Source of the DNA: Meridianimarinicoccus aquatilis
GTDB lineage: Bacteria > Pseudomonadota > Alphaproteobacteria > Rhodobacterales > Rhodobacteraceae
Assembly (NCBI RefSeq): GCF_004358675.1
Contig: NZ_SMZO01000014.1
Location: 1-64,000 of the forward strand
Direction of reading: 5' to 3'
Length of the DNA: 64,000 nucleotides
Position 1 is the first letter of the stretch. Each line of letters starts with the position of its first letter. Position numbers and translations under genes: made by a program. The notes beneath the pieces were generated by a model. It was not told the origin of the DNA. It did not search any database and saw only the letters and a list, made by a program, of their open reading frames with translations. Shown here one piece after another: positions 53,354-61,297 of the stretch.

Positions 53354-54054
53354 GGGTCGGCCCCTTTCGTCACAAGGATCATGGAAAAATACGGCGCCTC
53401 GTCCGGCGCTTCGGTCAGCGGCAATATCCGCTGATTAGGCAAGCTTGCGCGTTCCACATAAATAGCGCCATCCAGCAGACCCTCATGGGTCAGCAACGCG
53501 CGCAAACGGCGCAAATGACGGCCCACCTTCATGATGACAAGCGTGTCCGCCGCCCGGATGCGCTCGGTCAGTGCGAAATCTTCCAAAGGGCCAGGCAGAA
53601 TGGTCATGGATTCGTTGCGCGCCGCAAGCGGAAGACCTGCAAGGGCTGCGCACGCCGTAACAGAGGTTACACCCGGCACCACCTCAACGCGATACTTTGG
53701 GGTCAGCCGCGCATGCAAGTACATGAACGACCCATAGAAGAACGGGTCGCCTTCGCACAGAGCAACGACATCTTGTCCGGCGTCCAACACCTCGGAAATT
53801 GCTTGTGCACCAAGATCATAGGCCGCTTGTGCCGGGGCACGATCCTTGGTCATTGGCAGATCAATCACGATTTCTCGGGCGCTTGGCGAAATCAGATCAG
53901 CGGCAATCGCACGGGCAAAGCTGTCGCCCCCCGCCAATGACGGATAAGCGACAACATCTGCGCCTTCGATAAGCTTCGCAGCACGGCGGGTGATAAGATC
54001 AGGGTCGCCAGGCCCCAGCCCAACGCCGTAGAGCGTGCCAGTTTCAGTTGTCAT
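53344..54054 (-). CDS. cobI: Precorrin-2 C20-methyltransferase
   Basis: 236 residues of the tetrapyrrole methylase fold. VGLGPGDPDLITRRAAKLIEGADVVAYPS binds S-adenosylmethionine, and CEGDPFFYGSFMYLHARL, VPGVTSVTACAALAGLPLA and KVGRHLRRLRALL are characteristic of CobI/CbiL. It adds the C20 methyl to precorrin-2 (or cobalt-precorrin-2). ATG 54054 overlaps the cobL stop by 4 bases. Confidence 0.95.
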   Translation of the reverse strand: MTTETGTLYGVGLGPGDPDLITRRAAKLIEGADVVAYPSLAGGDSFARAIAADLISPSAREIVIDLPMTKDRAPAQAAYDLGAQAISEVLDAGQDVVALCEGDPFFYGSFMYLHARLTPKYRVEVVPGVTSVTACAALAGLPLAARNESMTILPGPLEDFALTERIRAADTLVIMKVGRHLRRLRALLTHEGLLDGAIYVERASLPNQRILPLTEAPDEAPYFSMILVTKGADPWL

Positions 54055-55262
54055 CTCTTAAGAAGGCTCCATTGTGTCACGGGCATCATTGGCCCCCAAC
54101 CAGTCAACGTTCCGACGGGCCGCGCACGAGCAACCGAAATGCGCGTCAACTCTCCACCAAGGCGGGCATGCAGCGCCAAAAGCACCGCTTCGCTTTCCAG
54201 CGTAACTGCGTTTGCGACCAGACGCCCAAGGGGTTTCAATACATCCAGCGCTGTTTGTGCTGCTGGCATGGACAGACCGCCGCCGATGAACACCGCGTCT
54301 GGCGCAGGCAGACCATCAAACACAGCCGGAGCGTGCCCCAGCACCATGTCGAATTTCGGCACCCCAAGCGCCATCGCATTTTCCATTGCCATGTCGCGCC
54401 GGTCTTCGCGAGGATCGATCCCAATGGCACGGGCGTCCGGCGCCGCACGCATCCACTCAATCCCGATGGACCCGCAGCCCGCCCCCACATCCCACAACAA
54501 GGCCCCTCGCTGGGGCATCAGCTTTGACAACGTCACTGCGCGCACTTCGCGCTTGGTAATCTTGCCGTCGTGGTGGAACATGTCATCTGGCAGACCGGGG
54601 ACACGGCTGATCACCTGTGCACCGCTGTCCGCGACACACTCGATCGCGAGCACGTGAAAGGCGGGCACATCCCGCGCCCAGCCAGAGGCCAGCCCGGTCG
54701 TGCGGCTTTCGTCAACTCCGCCCAGATGGGCAAGAACGGTCAGCACCGATGGTCCATAGCCGCGATCGGTCAACAGCCGCGCAATTTGCGTCGGGGTTTC
54801 GGACCCTGCGGTCAGCACCAACAACTGCGCGCCCGGCGCAACGAAAGGTAAAATCTGTTCGGGTGGGCGTCCGTGGGCTGTCAGGGTTTCGACGTCGGCC
54901 AGCGACCAGCCAAGCCGTGCACAGGCCAGTTGGAACGCCGACAGTTGTGGGTGATATACGATTTCGGCTGTATCGATGTCGCGCCCGATACGTGCGCCCA
55001 CCGAATACCAAAGCGGATCGCCCGTGGCCAAGACAGCGACACGGCGCCCCCGAAGAGCCCGCAACTTACCAAGCAAAGCATCAAAGGGCGACGGCCATGT
55101 CACCCGTTCTGCAGACAACCCCGGCGCCAGATCATGTAACCGGTCAGACGCGATGACGATTTCGGCCGCGTTCAGGGCCGCTCGGGCGGCGGGCAGCAGG
55201 CTGTCAAGCCCATTGTCGCCCATCCCGATGATATTCAGCCATGGCGTCTGTGCACTGGTCAT
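54051..55262 (-). CDS. cobL: Precorrin-6Y C5,15-methyltransferase (decarboxylating)
   Basis: 403 residues, the fused CbiE-CbiT form. The N-terminal CbiE part (LNIIGMGDNGLDSLLPAARAALNAAEIVIASDRLH, LATGDPLWYSVGARIGR) methylates C5. The CbiT part (ITKREVRAVTLSKLMPQRGALLWDVGAGCGSIGIEWMR) is a class I SAM methyltransferase that acts at C15 with decarboxylation. ATG 55262 overlaps the cobH stop in ATGA. Confidence 0.95.
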   Translation of the reverse strand: MTSAQTPWLNIIGMGDNGLDSLLPAARAALNAAEIVIASDRLHDLAPGLSAERVTWPSPFDALLGKLRALRGRRVAVLATGDPLWYSVGARIGRDIDTAEIVYHPQLSAFQLACARLGWSLADVETLTAHGRPPEQILPFVAPGAQLLVLTAGSETPTQIARLLTDRGYGPSVLTVLAHLGGVDESRTTGLASGWARDVPAFHVLAIECVADSGAQVISRVPGLPDDMFHHDGKITKREVRAVTLSKLMPQRGALLWDVGAGCGSIGIEWMRAAPDARAIGIDPREDRRDMAMENAMALGVPKFDMVLGHAPAVFDGLPAPDAVFIGGGLSMPAAQTALDVLKPLGRLVANAVTLESEAVLLALHARLGGELTRISVARARPVGTLTGWGPMMPVTQWSLLKR

Positions 55263-55900
55263 GTGGGCTCTCCCGGAAGGCCAGCGGCAAGGGCATTGAC
55301 CGCAGCCGAGGCCATGGCAGACCCGCCGCGGCGCCCGCGCAGCGCTATGAACCCTGCACCGCGTGGCCGTGCCGAAAGCTCCGCCTTGGATTCTGCTGCG
55401 CCAACAAAACCGACCGGAAACCCGAGGATCACTGCCGGTGCCGGAACACCCTGCTCAAGCAGTTCAAGAAGGTGAAACAAAGCCGTTGGTGCATTGCCGA
55501 TGGCAACAACGCTGCCCGCGAGCCGGTCGCGCCACAATTCAACCGCAGCGGCTGACCGCGTTGTGCCCAAATCCGCCGCCATGCCCGGAACGCGCGGATC
55601 GTTCAGGGTGACGATGACATCGTTGTGCGCGGGCAAAGCGCGCCGGATCACACCGGCAGCCACCATTTCACAATCGCACAGAACAGGCGAGCCTGCGGCC
55701 AAAGCGGCGCGACCAACCTCGGCTGCCCCAAAGGAAAACGCCAGTCGGTCCGCGACATCGATCATCCCACAGGCATGGATCAGGCGGATCGCAACAGCCT
55801 GCATCGCGGGATCAAACCTGTCCAACCGCGCTTCTGCGCGCACGGTCGCAAAGCTTTGAGCATAAATCGCCGCCGGGTCTTTTTCGTAGGACCGCATCAT
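55259..55900 (-). CDS. cobH: Precorrin-8X methylmutase
   Basis: 213 residues. YEKDPAAIYAQSFATVRAEARLDRF, RLIHACGMIDVADRL (with the catalytic His), GSPVLCDCEMVAAGV and VILGFPVGFVGAAESK are the CobH/CbiC signature. It moves the C11 methyl to C12 to give hydrogenobyrinate. ATG 55900 and 55897 are adjacent; the first follows GAGGG. It lies 49 bases after cbiX. Confidence 0.96.
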   Translation of the reverse strand: MMRSYEKDPAAIYAQSFATVRAEARLDRFDPAMQAVAIRLIHACGMIDVADRLAFSFGAAEVGRAALAAGSPVLCDCEMVAAGVIRRALPAHNDVIVTLNDPRVPGMAADLGTTRSAAAVELWRDRLAGSVVAIGNAPTALFHLLELLEQGVPAPAVILGFPVGFVGAAESKAELSARPRGAGFIALRGRRGGSAMASAAVNALAAGLPGEPT

Positions 55901-55949
55901 TGGCGCGCCCTCGCAATACGCGCAGCAGGGTCAACCGCGAAACGCTGGG

Positions 55950-57050
55950 TCACGTCTTTGTCCTGCGCGCGCTTTCCGGGCCGTGAGGATGCTGCGCATG
56001 AGGATACGGCGCATGATGGTGATGATCATGGCCGTGATCATGATGCCCGTGGTGATGGTGATCGTGGTGATGGTGATCCGTCGCCTCCAGACGACATTCC
56101 CCTGTGCAGAACGTATCGCACAGCGCGCAATCAGTCACGTTTGAGCCTGGCGCACTCGCCCCCTGCCCTTCGACATGGTGATGATGGCTTTCCTGAACTG
56201 CGCCCACTTCGGCTTCGAACCCCAGAACTTGGGTCCGGTATTTGCACATGGCGCAGTTCGGCGGTGGCACTTCGCCCACCTGTTCGGTAACGCGTTCTGC
56301 AAACGTTTCGAGCACCTTGGGATGGTCGCCAAGGTAACCCGCCTTGACGAATTCCAGATCAGGGTTCGCTGCCGCAACGCGGTCTGTGAACCCGTAGATC
56401 CGATCAATCAAAATGCCCGAAAACAGGAAGTACGGGAAGACGACAATGCGCTTGTAACCAAGCTTGGTGACGTGGTTCAGGCACGGCTCGACCAATGGGA
56501 AGGTCACACCGCTATAGCCGACCTCGCACCAGCCAAAGCCCATTCCCTCCCATAACATGCGCGCCACTTTGGATACATTGCCGTTTGCATCGGGGTCCGA
56601 TGCGCCACGCCCAATCACCACAAGGCAGGTCTCATGCCGCGCCACAGGGCCATCCGCAGCATCTGCTTGCGCCACCGCGGTTTCGATTCTGGCCGCCGCG
56701 GCCGCGATCATCTTCGGGTCCACGCCCAATTCGCGGCCGTAATGCACGTCAATTCCGTGGGTCGCGGAATATGTATTCAACACGGTGGGAATGTCATTCT
56801 TGGCATGCATCGCCGCGAACAACATGCCCGGCACCGCCAAAATCCGCTCGCATCCGGCGTCACGCAGACGGTCAAGCCCGTCGCGGATCACCGGGTTGGC
56901 GAATTCTAGATATCCGTAATCACACAGCCAATCCGGCGGAAGGTAATCTGGCAACTTGGTGGCAAGTTGGGCAAATTCATCGACAGCGGACTGACTGCGC
57001 GAGCCATGACCGCAGATCATCACGCCAGTTTTCGGGCGGGGCATGTCCAT
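55950..57050 (-). CDS. cbiX: Sirohydrochlorin cobaltochelatase, long form with His-rich tail
   Basis: 366 residues from ATG 57050 (AGGAAGG 8 bases before). Two CbiX units: the first has TGVMICGHGSRSQSAVDEF and GYLEFANPVI; the second has CLVVIGRGASDPDANGNVSK and FPYFLFSGILIDRIYG. The tail carries NCAMCKYR and CALCDTFCTGECR, suited to an Fe-S or metal site. Long runs of His follow (DHHHHDHHHHGHHDHGHDHHHH), as in CbiX of Bacillus megaterium. It inserts cobalt into sirohydrochlorin. Only 4 bases separate it from the DUF6732 gene. Confidence 0.93.
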   Translation of the reverse strand: MDMPRPKTGVMICGHGSRSQSAVDEFAQLATKLPDYLPPDWLCDYGYLEFANPVIRDGLDRLRDAGCERILAVPGMLFAAMHAKNDIPTVLNTYSATHGIDVHYGRELGVDPKMIAAAAARIETAVAQADAADGPVARHETCLVVIGRGASDPDANGNVSKVARMLWEGMGFGWCEVGYSGVTFPLVEPCLNHVTKLGYKRIVVFPYFLFSGILIDRIYGFTDRVAAANPDLEFVKAGYLGDHPKVLETFAERVTEQVGEVPPPNCAMCKYRTQVLGFEAEVGAVQESHHHHVEGQGASAPGSNVTDCALCDTFCTGECRLEATDHHHHDHHHHGHHDHGHDHHHHAPYPHAQHPHGPESARRTKT

Positions 57051-57054
57051 AAGA

Positions 57055-57300
57055 TCAGCCTTCCTGCGGCTCGCGGCAATCGTCGGGCGACGCATCCGCC
57101 TTATCGCCGTTCGCCGGTTTTGATCCGGACTTACGGCGACCTTTCAATACACCCCAAACGCCCACCGCGATGGCAGTACCGATTGCGGCGCCGGCAACCC
57201 AGTGGTCGTGCCCTGCCAAACCAGCCATGTGGCCAGGGTGAGCTAAAGCCGGTACGGCCGTTGCGGCCAGAATGGCGGTGGTGGTGGTCAAATGTCGCAT
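57055..57300 (-). CDS. DUF6732-like small membrane protein at the head of the cob operon
   Basis: 81 residues from ATG 57300; the frame extending to 57477 is not believable. A signal-like N-terminus (MRHLTTTTAILAATAVPALA) is followed by HPGHMAGLAGHDH, three His that could bind metal, then a membrane helix (WVAGAAIGTAIAVGVWGVLKG) and a charged tail. It matches my memory of DUF6732, common next to Rhodobacterales cobalamin genes. A part in cobalt handling is inferred from context only. Confidence 0.75.
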   Translation of the reverse strand: MRHLTTTTAILAATAVPALAHPGHMAGLAGHDHWVAGAAIGTAIAVGVWGVLKGRRKSGSKPANGDKADASPDDCREPQEG

Positions 57301-57592
57301 CGCATCGCTCCGATCGTTTTTGGGCCAGAGCATGCCGCAGTCCGGGCGTGCTGCCCGTCCCTGACGATGCGGAAGCGTCCCCCCTGCTTGGGTCGGAACC
57401 ACGTCCCGCCAACCTCTCCGGCCGAATGGCGTCGTCTGCGCCGGTATATCAAGCCATTCGCGCCCTGCAATCGCCAATTCAAACCGAAGCCTACATGCGC
57501 TGTTGTGCGCAGACGCAGGGGGGATGCGCCCCTATCAGCGACGCCAAACGCATCAGAATTGCCTAACTTAGGGGTCAAAAGAGGAGTATGAG
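57301..57592. other. Divergent region between the cob operon and yqjG
   Basis: 292 bases between divergent starts. Because it heads a cobalamin operon it was read for a cobalamin riboswitch. Neither the B12-box GCCACTG nor the CCCGCAACTGT core occurs on the minus strand, so none is called. GGTT...GACC and other GC-rich stems can be drawn but fit no known family. GAGGAG at 57581 is the ribosome site of the next gene. Confidence 0.55.
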
Positions 57593-58582
57593 ATGGGCAA
57601 GCTGGTTCAAGGCGAGTGGAAGAATGACTGGTACGACACCCAAAAGACAGGCGGGTCGTTCGAACGTGACACATCGAAATTTCGAAATTGGGTGACCGCT
57701 GATGGCGCCCCAGGCCCAAGCGGAACAGGCGGCTTCAAAGCGGAAAGCGGGCGTTACCACCTATATGTAAGCCATGCGTGCCCTTGGGCGCACCGCACAG
57801 TGATTTTCCGTACTCTCAAGGAACTGGAGCCCCATATCGCCATGTCTGTGGTGCATCCTGACATGCTTGATGACGGCTGGACATTTGACACCGGCTTTGA
57901 CGGTGCAACCGGGGATACGTTGGGCGGACGCACGTTCCTGCGAGACGTATATACCGATGTAGATCCGGGTATCTCTGGTCGTGTCACCGTGCCGATCTTG
58001 TTCGATACGGCAACTGGTCAAATCGTTTCCAATGAAAGCGCGGAAATCATTCGCATGTTTAACAGCGCGTTCAACGCGATCACGGGCAATGCTGACGACT
58101 ATTGGCCCGACGCACAGCGCGATGACATCGAAAAAGTAAACACGCGCATCTATGATACATTGAACAACGGGGTCTACAAGGCAGGCTTCGCGACAACGCA
58201 AGCCGCCTATGACGCGGCGGTGCACCCGCTGTTCGAGACATTGGATTGGCTAGAAGCACACCTGACGCGAAACCGTTATTTGATGGGTGATGCGTTGACC
58301 GAGGCCGACTGGCGGTTGTTCACAACCCTGATCCGTTTTGACACCGTGTATCACGGACATTTCAAATGCAACCGCCGCCGGATTGTCGACTACCCCAACC
58401 TTTGGGCCTACACCCGCGAGGTGTTTCAGTGGCCGGGGGTCGCCGAAACGGTCCATTTTGACCACTTCATCCGGCATTATCACTTCAGTCACGAAACCAT
58501 CAATCCGAACCGGATCGTTCCTATTGGGCCAGTGCTTGACCTGTCCCAGCCGCATTATCGCGATCAGGTTCGGGCGGCATAG
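57593..58582 (+). CDS. Glutathionyl-hydroquinone reductase (YqjG/ECM4-like)
   Basis: 329 residues. RYHLYVSHACPWAHRTVIFRTLKEL has the active CPWA motif of Xi-class GSTs. TVPILFDTATGQIVSNESAEIIRMFNSAFN and the C-domain RYLMGDALTEADWRLFTTLIRFDTVYHGHFKCNRRRI are conserved. It removes glutathione from glutathionyl-hydroquinones using the catalytic Cys and is cytoplasmic. GAGGAG precedes the ATG. Its 3' end overlaps the convergent receiver gene by 19 bases. Confidence 0.94.
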   Translation: MGKLVQGEWKNDWYDTQKTGGSFERDTSKFRNWVTADGAPGPSGTGGFKAESGRYHLYVSHACPWAHRTVIFRTLKELEPHIAMSVVHPDMLDDGWTFDTGFDGATGDTLGGRTFLRDVYTDVDPGISGRVTVPILFDTATGQIVSNESAEIIRMFNSAFNAITGNADDYWPDAQRDDIEKVNTRIYDTLNNGVYKAGFATTQAAYDAAVHPLFETLDWLEAHLTRNRYLMGDALTEADWRLFTTLIRFDTVYHGHFKCNRRRIVDYPNLWAYTREVFQWPGVAETVHFDHFIRHYHFSHETINPNRIVPIGPVLDLSQPHYRDQVRAA

Positions 58583-58926
58583 TGTTCGACCATGGCGGCA
58601 ATATCATCGGGTCTGCTGCTTGCCGGAACGCAGGCACAGGCGTTTGCTACGTGATTGAAAATCGACCCATCCGAGAAAAAGCTTGCCGATGTGACGAACA
58701 GAATGCGCACATCCGGGCAGCGGTAGCTGGCATAGTCGGCTACCGCAAAAGCGCTGCCGTTTTCCAACTCGACATTTGAGATCACGATAGAAATACCACC
58801 ATCGCGCAATGCTCCGACGGCTGTCTTCTGGTCATGGGCCACGATGACAGACCGACCATAGCGTTCAACATGGCGCTGCCAAACCGCTGCCAAATGCGGG
58901 TTGCTTTCGACGATAAGTAAAGTCAT
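58564..58926 (-). CDS. Degenerate receiver-domain (CheY-like) protein
   Basis: 120 residues, a single receiver fold starting MTLLIVESNPHLAAVWQRHVER. The normal phosphoacceptor aspartate is Asn51 (IVISNVELENGS). The acidic pocket has only Glu7, Thr79 is kept, and the usual Lys-Pro is Val-Pro (CACVPASS). It probably cannot be phosphorylated in the standard way and would act as a pseudo-receiver in protein contacts. A CtrA box lies 63 bases upstream of the start. It stands alone; its 3' end overlaps that of yqjG. Confidence 0.85.
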   Translation of the reverse strand: MTLLIVESNPHLAAVWQRHVERYGRSVIVAHDQKTAVGALRDGGISIVISNVELENGSAFAVADYASYRCPDVRILFVTSASFFSDGSIFNHVANACACVPASSRPDDIAAMVEHYAART

Positions 58927-58988
58927 TCAGTCCGACGTGTCCGAAGTCCAACGATAAAATCTATGCACAAAGTTAAGCGCCTGAAGCG

Positions 58989-59003
58989 TTAAGAAGTGGT
59001 TAA
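58989..59003. promoter_or_regulatory. CtrA-type binding site (TTAA-N7-TTAA)
   Basis: TTAAGAAGTGGTTAA is an exact TTAA-N7-TTAA, the full CtrA consensus. It lies between the divergent receiver gene (start 58926) and the DUF1636 gene (start 59068). Two more TTAA/TTAAC elements (AGTTAAGC at 58971, GGTTAACA at 59019) lie close by. Control of the receiver gene is more likely than of the cobalamin genes, because CtrA regulons include motility and signalling genes. Confidence 0.65.
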
Positions 59004-59067
59004 GAGTCATGGCGATTAGGTTAACACCAACAGAACACAAGCAGAACACAAAAGGCGAAAGCGGCGC

Positions 59068-59436
59068 ATGACAACGTGGATCACAGTCTGCAACACCTGC
59101 AAACGCGACACGTGGCAAGAGGGAACCGAGACCACCGACGGTGAGAGGCTTGCGGCGCTGGTCGAAGACGCAGCCCGCGATTTGGGAGGTGTCTCTGTTC
59201 GGCAGCATAGTTGCCTTATGGGATGTGCGGCCGCGTGCAACGTCACCATTCAGGCGGCGGACAAGCTTTGCTATACTTTGGGCAAGTTCGACGCGACACC
59301 GGAAGTGGCCGAAGCCATCGCCCAGTATGCTCAGTTGCATGCCCAAAGCGAGACGGGCCAAGTTCCCTACCGCACATGGCCTGCCGAGGTGAAAGGCCAT
59401 TTCGTCACGCGCCACCCGCCGCTGCCAGACTCGTGA
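59068..59436 (+). CDS. DUF1636 thioredoxin-like putative 2Fe-2S protein
   Basis: 122 residues. Cys8 and Cys11 (VCNTCKRD) and Cys49, 53 and 57 (HSCLMGCAAACN) follow the pattern of DUF1636 and of thioredoxin-like ferredoxins. VRQHSCLMGCAAACNVTIQAADKLCYTLGKFD is the family hallmark. It is found beside cobalamin genes in many alphaproteobacteria. Here its stop overlaps the cobC GTG by 4 bases (GTGA), so it is part of that operon. It is probably an electron carrier, unproven. Confidence 0.87.
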   Translation: MTTWITVCNTCKRDTWQEGTETTDGERLAALVEDAARDLGGVSVRQHSCLMGCAAACNVTIQAADKLCYTLGKFDATPEVAEAIAQYAQLHAQSETGQVPYRTWPAEVKGHFVTRHPPLPDS

Positions 59437-60374
59437 CTGACACCGCGCCTCGGGATCATGGCGGCGGAATTGACGCTGCGGCAGCCACCTATGGCGGTGG
59501 GCGCAGTGATTGGCTCGATCTGTCCACTGGGATCAACCCAGTCCCTTACCCAATCCCCGATATGCCTGCCGACGCCTGGACAGCGCTTCCCGACCACACA
59601 GCCACAGACAAGCTAGAGAGTGCGGCACGCAGGTTTTGGAATATCCCCGATGAGGCAGCGGTACTTGCAGCACCCGGCGCGTCGGCATTGATTGCCCGAA
59701 TTCCGGCGCTCGCGGCTTCTGAACAAGTCGCCATCCCCGGACCGACCTACAACGAGCACGCCGCAGCGTTCAGGGCGCAAGGCTGGCACGTTTCGCAGCG
59801 CGGCGGCGCAGCACAGGTTATCGTCAACCCAAACAATCCTGACGGGCGCATGTGGCGAGAGTCTGAATTGGCCGGCGCTCCCCTGACCGTGATCGATGAG
59901 AGCTTTTGCGACATCGCGCCAGACGCCAGTCTGATCCACTGTGCAACACACTCCGGTGTCATAGTGCTTAAGAGTTTTGGCAAATTCTGGGGACTTGCCG
60001 GGGCGCGGCTGGGTTTTGCAATTGGGGATCCCCGCTTGGTTGCCCAGCTTGCCGACTGGTTGGGGCCGTGGCCTCTATCGGGGCCTGCGCAAGCTATTGG
60101 AACAGCCGCCCTTTTAGACAAGCCTTGGGCCGTTGAAACCCGCGCGCGACTCGCAACCGATTCCGCCCGACTTGACGAGCTGATGATCGGCAACGGAGCG
60201 GAATTGGTGGGCGGAACCCCTCTTTTTCGCCTCTACGACACGCAGAATGCCGCCGCGTGGCAAGGTCGGCTTGCACAGCGGCACATCTGGTCGCGGGTGT
60301 TCCCCTATTCCGACCGATGGCTTCGTCTGGGCCTGCCCGGTGCCGAAGGTTGGAACCGGCTGGAGGCGCTGTAA
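59433..60374 (+). CDS. cobC: L-threonine-O-3-phosphate decarboxylase (CobC, CobD in Salmonella)
   Basis: 313 residues from GTG 59433. DHGGGIDAAAATYGGGRSDWLDLSTGINPVPYP is the typical opening of CobC. PLP enzyme features are GASALIARIP, GPTYNEHAAAF, VNPNNPDGR, DESFCDI and KSFGKFWGLAGARLGF (Schiff-base Lys in FGK). It forms (R)-1-amino-2-propanol phosphate or its equivalent for the nucleotide-loop arm. At 313 residues it is shorter than the 330-360 of many homologues but ends naturally in TAATG with cobD. Confidence 0.93.
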   Translation: MTDTAPRDHGGGIDAAAATYGGGRSDWLDLSTGINPVPYPIPDMPADAWTALPDHTATDKLESAARRFWNIPDEAAVLAAPGASALIARIPALAASEQVAIPGPTYNEHAAAFRAQGWHVSQRGGAAQVIVNPNNPDGRMWRESELAGAPLTVIDESFCDIAPDASLIHCATHSGVIVLKSFGKFWGLAGARLGFAIGDPRLVAQLADWLGPWPLSGPAQAIGTAALLDKPWAVETRARLATDSARLDELMIGNGAELVGGTPLFRLYDTQNAAAWQGRLAQRHIWSRVFPYSDRWLRLGLPGAEGWNRLEAL

Positions 60375-61297
60375 TGGAAGTGCACGCCGTTGCCCTGCTG
60401 TGCGCCATGCTGCTCGATGCAGTCCTTGGTGAACCCGACGCGCTGTGGTCCCGTGCTCCGCACCCCGCTGTGGTTATGGGGCGCGCGGTTGGTTGGTGCG
60501 AAAAGAACTTGAACAAGGGTTCCGCACGCAAAGCCCGCGGCGTCGCTGTCGTAACCGCGTTGGTCGTCGGTGCCGCCTTGATCGGCGTCACTTTAGCGGA
60601 CCTGCCTCTCATCGGTTGGGCCGTTGAAATCACTCTTGCGGCGATCTTGTTGGCGCAGAAAAGTCTTGTCGAGCATGTACGTGCCGTCGCGACGGCCTTG
60701 CGCAAATCGACGAATGACGGTCGCAGAACGGTCGCCTTGATCGTCGGGCGTGACAACGCAGCCATGGATCCCCCGGCGATCAGCCGCGCCGCTATTGAAA
60801 GCGCTGCTGAGAATTTCTCGGACGGGGTTGTTGCGCCTGCTTTCTGGTTTTTACTGGGCGGCCTTCCGGGGATCATTGTCTATAAACTCGTCAACACGGC
60901 CGACAGCATGATTGGCTATCGAACACCGGAGTTGCGCGACTTTGGCTGGGCCGCCGCGCGTCTGGACGATGTTTTGAATTGGGTTCCAGCGCGTTTGACC
61001 GCAATCGTTTTTCTGATCGCCTTTCGCCGATGGCCAAATTGGGCCGCCCTGCGCCGCGACGCCAGCCTGCACCGCTCCCCCAACGCGGGATGGCCAGAAG
61101 CGGCCATGGCATTGGGCCTGAATGTGGCTTTGGCAGGGCCGCGAAGCTATAATGGCGAAATGCGCGACTTTCCCTGGGTGTGGGCGCGCGGCAAGCGCGA
61201 GGCAGGGCCCGCGGAAATTGACCAATCTGCCGATGTGCTTTGGCGCGGCTGGGTCGTTCTATTCACTGGAGTTGTGGTTTGTCTGATCCTGACATGA
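60374..61297 (+). CDS. cobD: Adenosylcobinamide-phosphate synthase (CobD/CbiB)
   Basis: 307 residues from ATG 60374, which overlaps the cobC stop in TAATG. It is a polytopic membrane protein: AMLLDAVLGEPDALWSRAPHPAVVMGRAVGWCE, GRDNAAMDPPAISRAAIESAAENFSDGVVAPAFW and NTADSMIGYRTPELRDFGWAAARLDDVLNWVPARL are the CbiB signature. It joins the aminopropanol arm to adenosylcobyric acid. It is the last gene of this block. Confidence 0.95.
   Translation: MEVHAVALLCAMLLDAVLGEPDALWSRAPHPAVVMGRAVGWCEKNLNKGSARKARGVAVVTALVVGAALIGVTLADLPLIGWAVEITLAAILLAQKSLVEHVRAVATALRKSTNDGRRTVALIVGRDNAAMDPPAISRAAIESAAENFSDGVVAPAFWFLLGGLPGIIVYKLVNTADSMIGYRTPELRDFGWAAARLDDVLNWVPARLTAIVFLIAFRRWPNWAALRRDASLHRSPNAGWPEAAMALGLNVALAGPRSYNGEMRDFPWVWARGKREAGPAEIDQSADVLWRGWVVLFTGVVVCLILT

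Noticed and set aside
57301-57592. Cobalamin riboswitch on the minus strand
   Set aside because: No GCCACTG box and no CCCGCAACTGT core are present; only generic GC-rich stems occur.
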